From Bacteroidota bacterium (GTDB taxonomy: Bacteria; Bacteroidota; Bacteroidia; Cytophagales; Hymenobacteraceae), in contig JAFADQ010000149.1 in the NCBI GenBank assembly GCA_023424725.1, positions 1 through 5,561 on the forward strand: a stretch of 5,561 nt of DNA, written 5' to 3'. Of the stretch, positions 5,368 through 5,561 are shown piece after piece. The position numbers were made by a program, and so were the translations under genes. The notes under the pieces are model-generated. The model worked only from the letters and a program-made list of their open reading frames with translations. It did not search any database and had not been told where the DNA came from. The first letter of the stretch is position 1; every line of letters begins with the position of its first letter.

Positions 5368-5561
5368 TTAAGAATGCTCTGCAGGCATAGCAAATTCTCC
5401 TGCTACCTTCTCCTCTACCAGCTTCAATAAATCTTCGGTTCCGGCTTCCAGCAAAATCAAATCGGCCTGGTATTCTTCTGTTGTAACTTCGCGGCCGCGC
5501 CAGGCAATTTCGGCGCGCCTGAATTGTGCGGCCAGCTCTCCGGTCCCAACCTGCGCCATGC
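5368..5561 (-). CDS. Hypothetical protein, C-terminal part (5' end at or beyond window edge)
   Basis: A minus-strand reading frame enters from the right edge and stops with TAA at 5370-5368. An ATG at 5559-5557 gives 63 residues (MAQVGTGELAAQFRRAEIAW...), but only two bases lie upstream in the window. This ATG may therefore be internal and the true start further right. The visible part is mostly alpha-helical and rich in Glu, Ala and Leu (EEYQADLILLEAGTEDLLKL, then VEEKVAGEF). It has no Cys, no membrane segment and no motif I recognise. Codon use with G or C in third positions resembles the neighbouring genes, and a terminator lies at the expected distance downstream (5284-5300), both of which favour a real gene. 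It converges on the response regulator. Function unknown. Confidence 0.55.
   Translation of the reverse strand, partial: MAQVGTGELAAQFRRAEIAWRGREVTTEEYQADLILLEAGTEDLLKLVEEKVAGEFAMPAEHS

Overview
The window reads as chromosome of a Bacteroidota organism, most likely a Cytophagales/Hymenobacteraceae-type genome of moderate GC. Three things point this way. The start codons lack convincing Shine-Dalgarno sequences. Candidate promoters have the Bacteroidota -7 form TAnnTTTG. One product is a lipoprotein with an acidic stretch just after the lipidated cysteine, as in exported Bacteroidota surface lipoproteins. The genus is an inference; no rRNA is present to settle it.

Left part (1-3076), minus strand: prfA (release factor 1, 3002 to 1932) is followed after a 234-nt gap by a beta-helix lipoprotein gene (1697 to 258). 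Only 12 nt later comes the start of a YjbQ/UPF0047 gene that runs off the left edge. The lipoprotein and yjbQ genes look co-transcribed. The gap after prfA carries a weak terminator candidate and degenerate GATGTGCA-type repeats at both ends in inverted orientation.

Centre (3003-3786): a 347-nt divergent intergenic region holds a clear -7 box for prfA and a weaker plus-strand promoter candidate. It is followed by a gene for a small exported protein with a Thr/Pro/Ala linker and a PepSY-like C-terminal module. A strong intrinsic terminator closes that gene, and its T-tract contains a perfect TAnnTTTG, so terminator and next promoter may overlap.

Right part (3787-5561): a complete NtrC-family sigma-54-dependent response regulator (receiver, AAA+, Fis-type HTH) on the plus strand, with no partner kinase in view. 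It is followed by an intergenic region with a pair of inverted REP-like palindromes (a BIME-like arrangement), a minus-strand terminator nested between them and a 13-bp tandem duplication. The last feature is the 3' end of an unrecognised minus-strand gene that converges on the regulator.

Most of the window is ordinary housekeeping and regulatory sequence. The inverted REP-like pair at 5226-5333 is the structure most worth a second look. I do not see a convincing new multi-gene system here.
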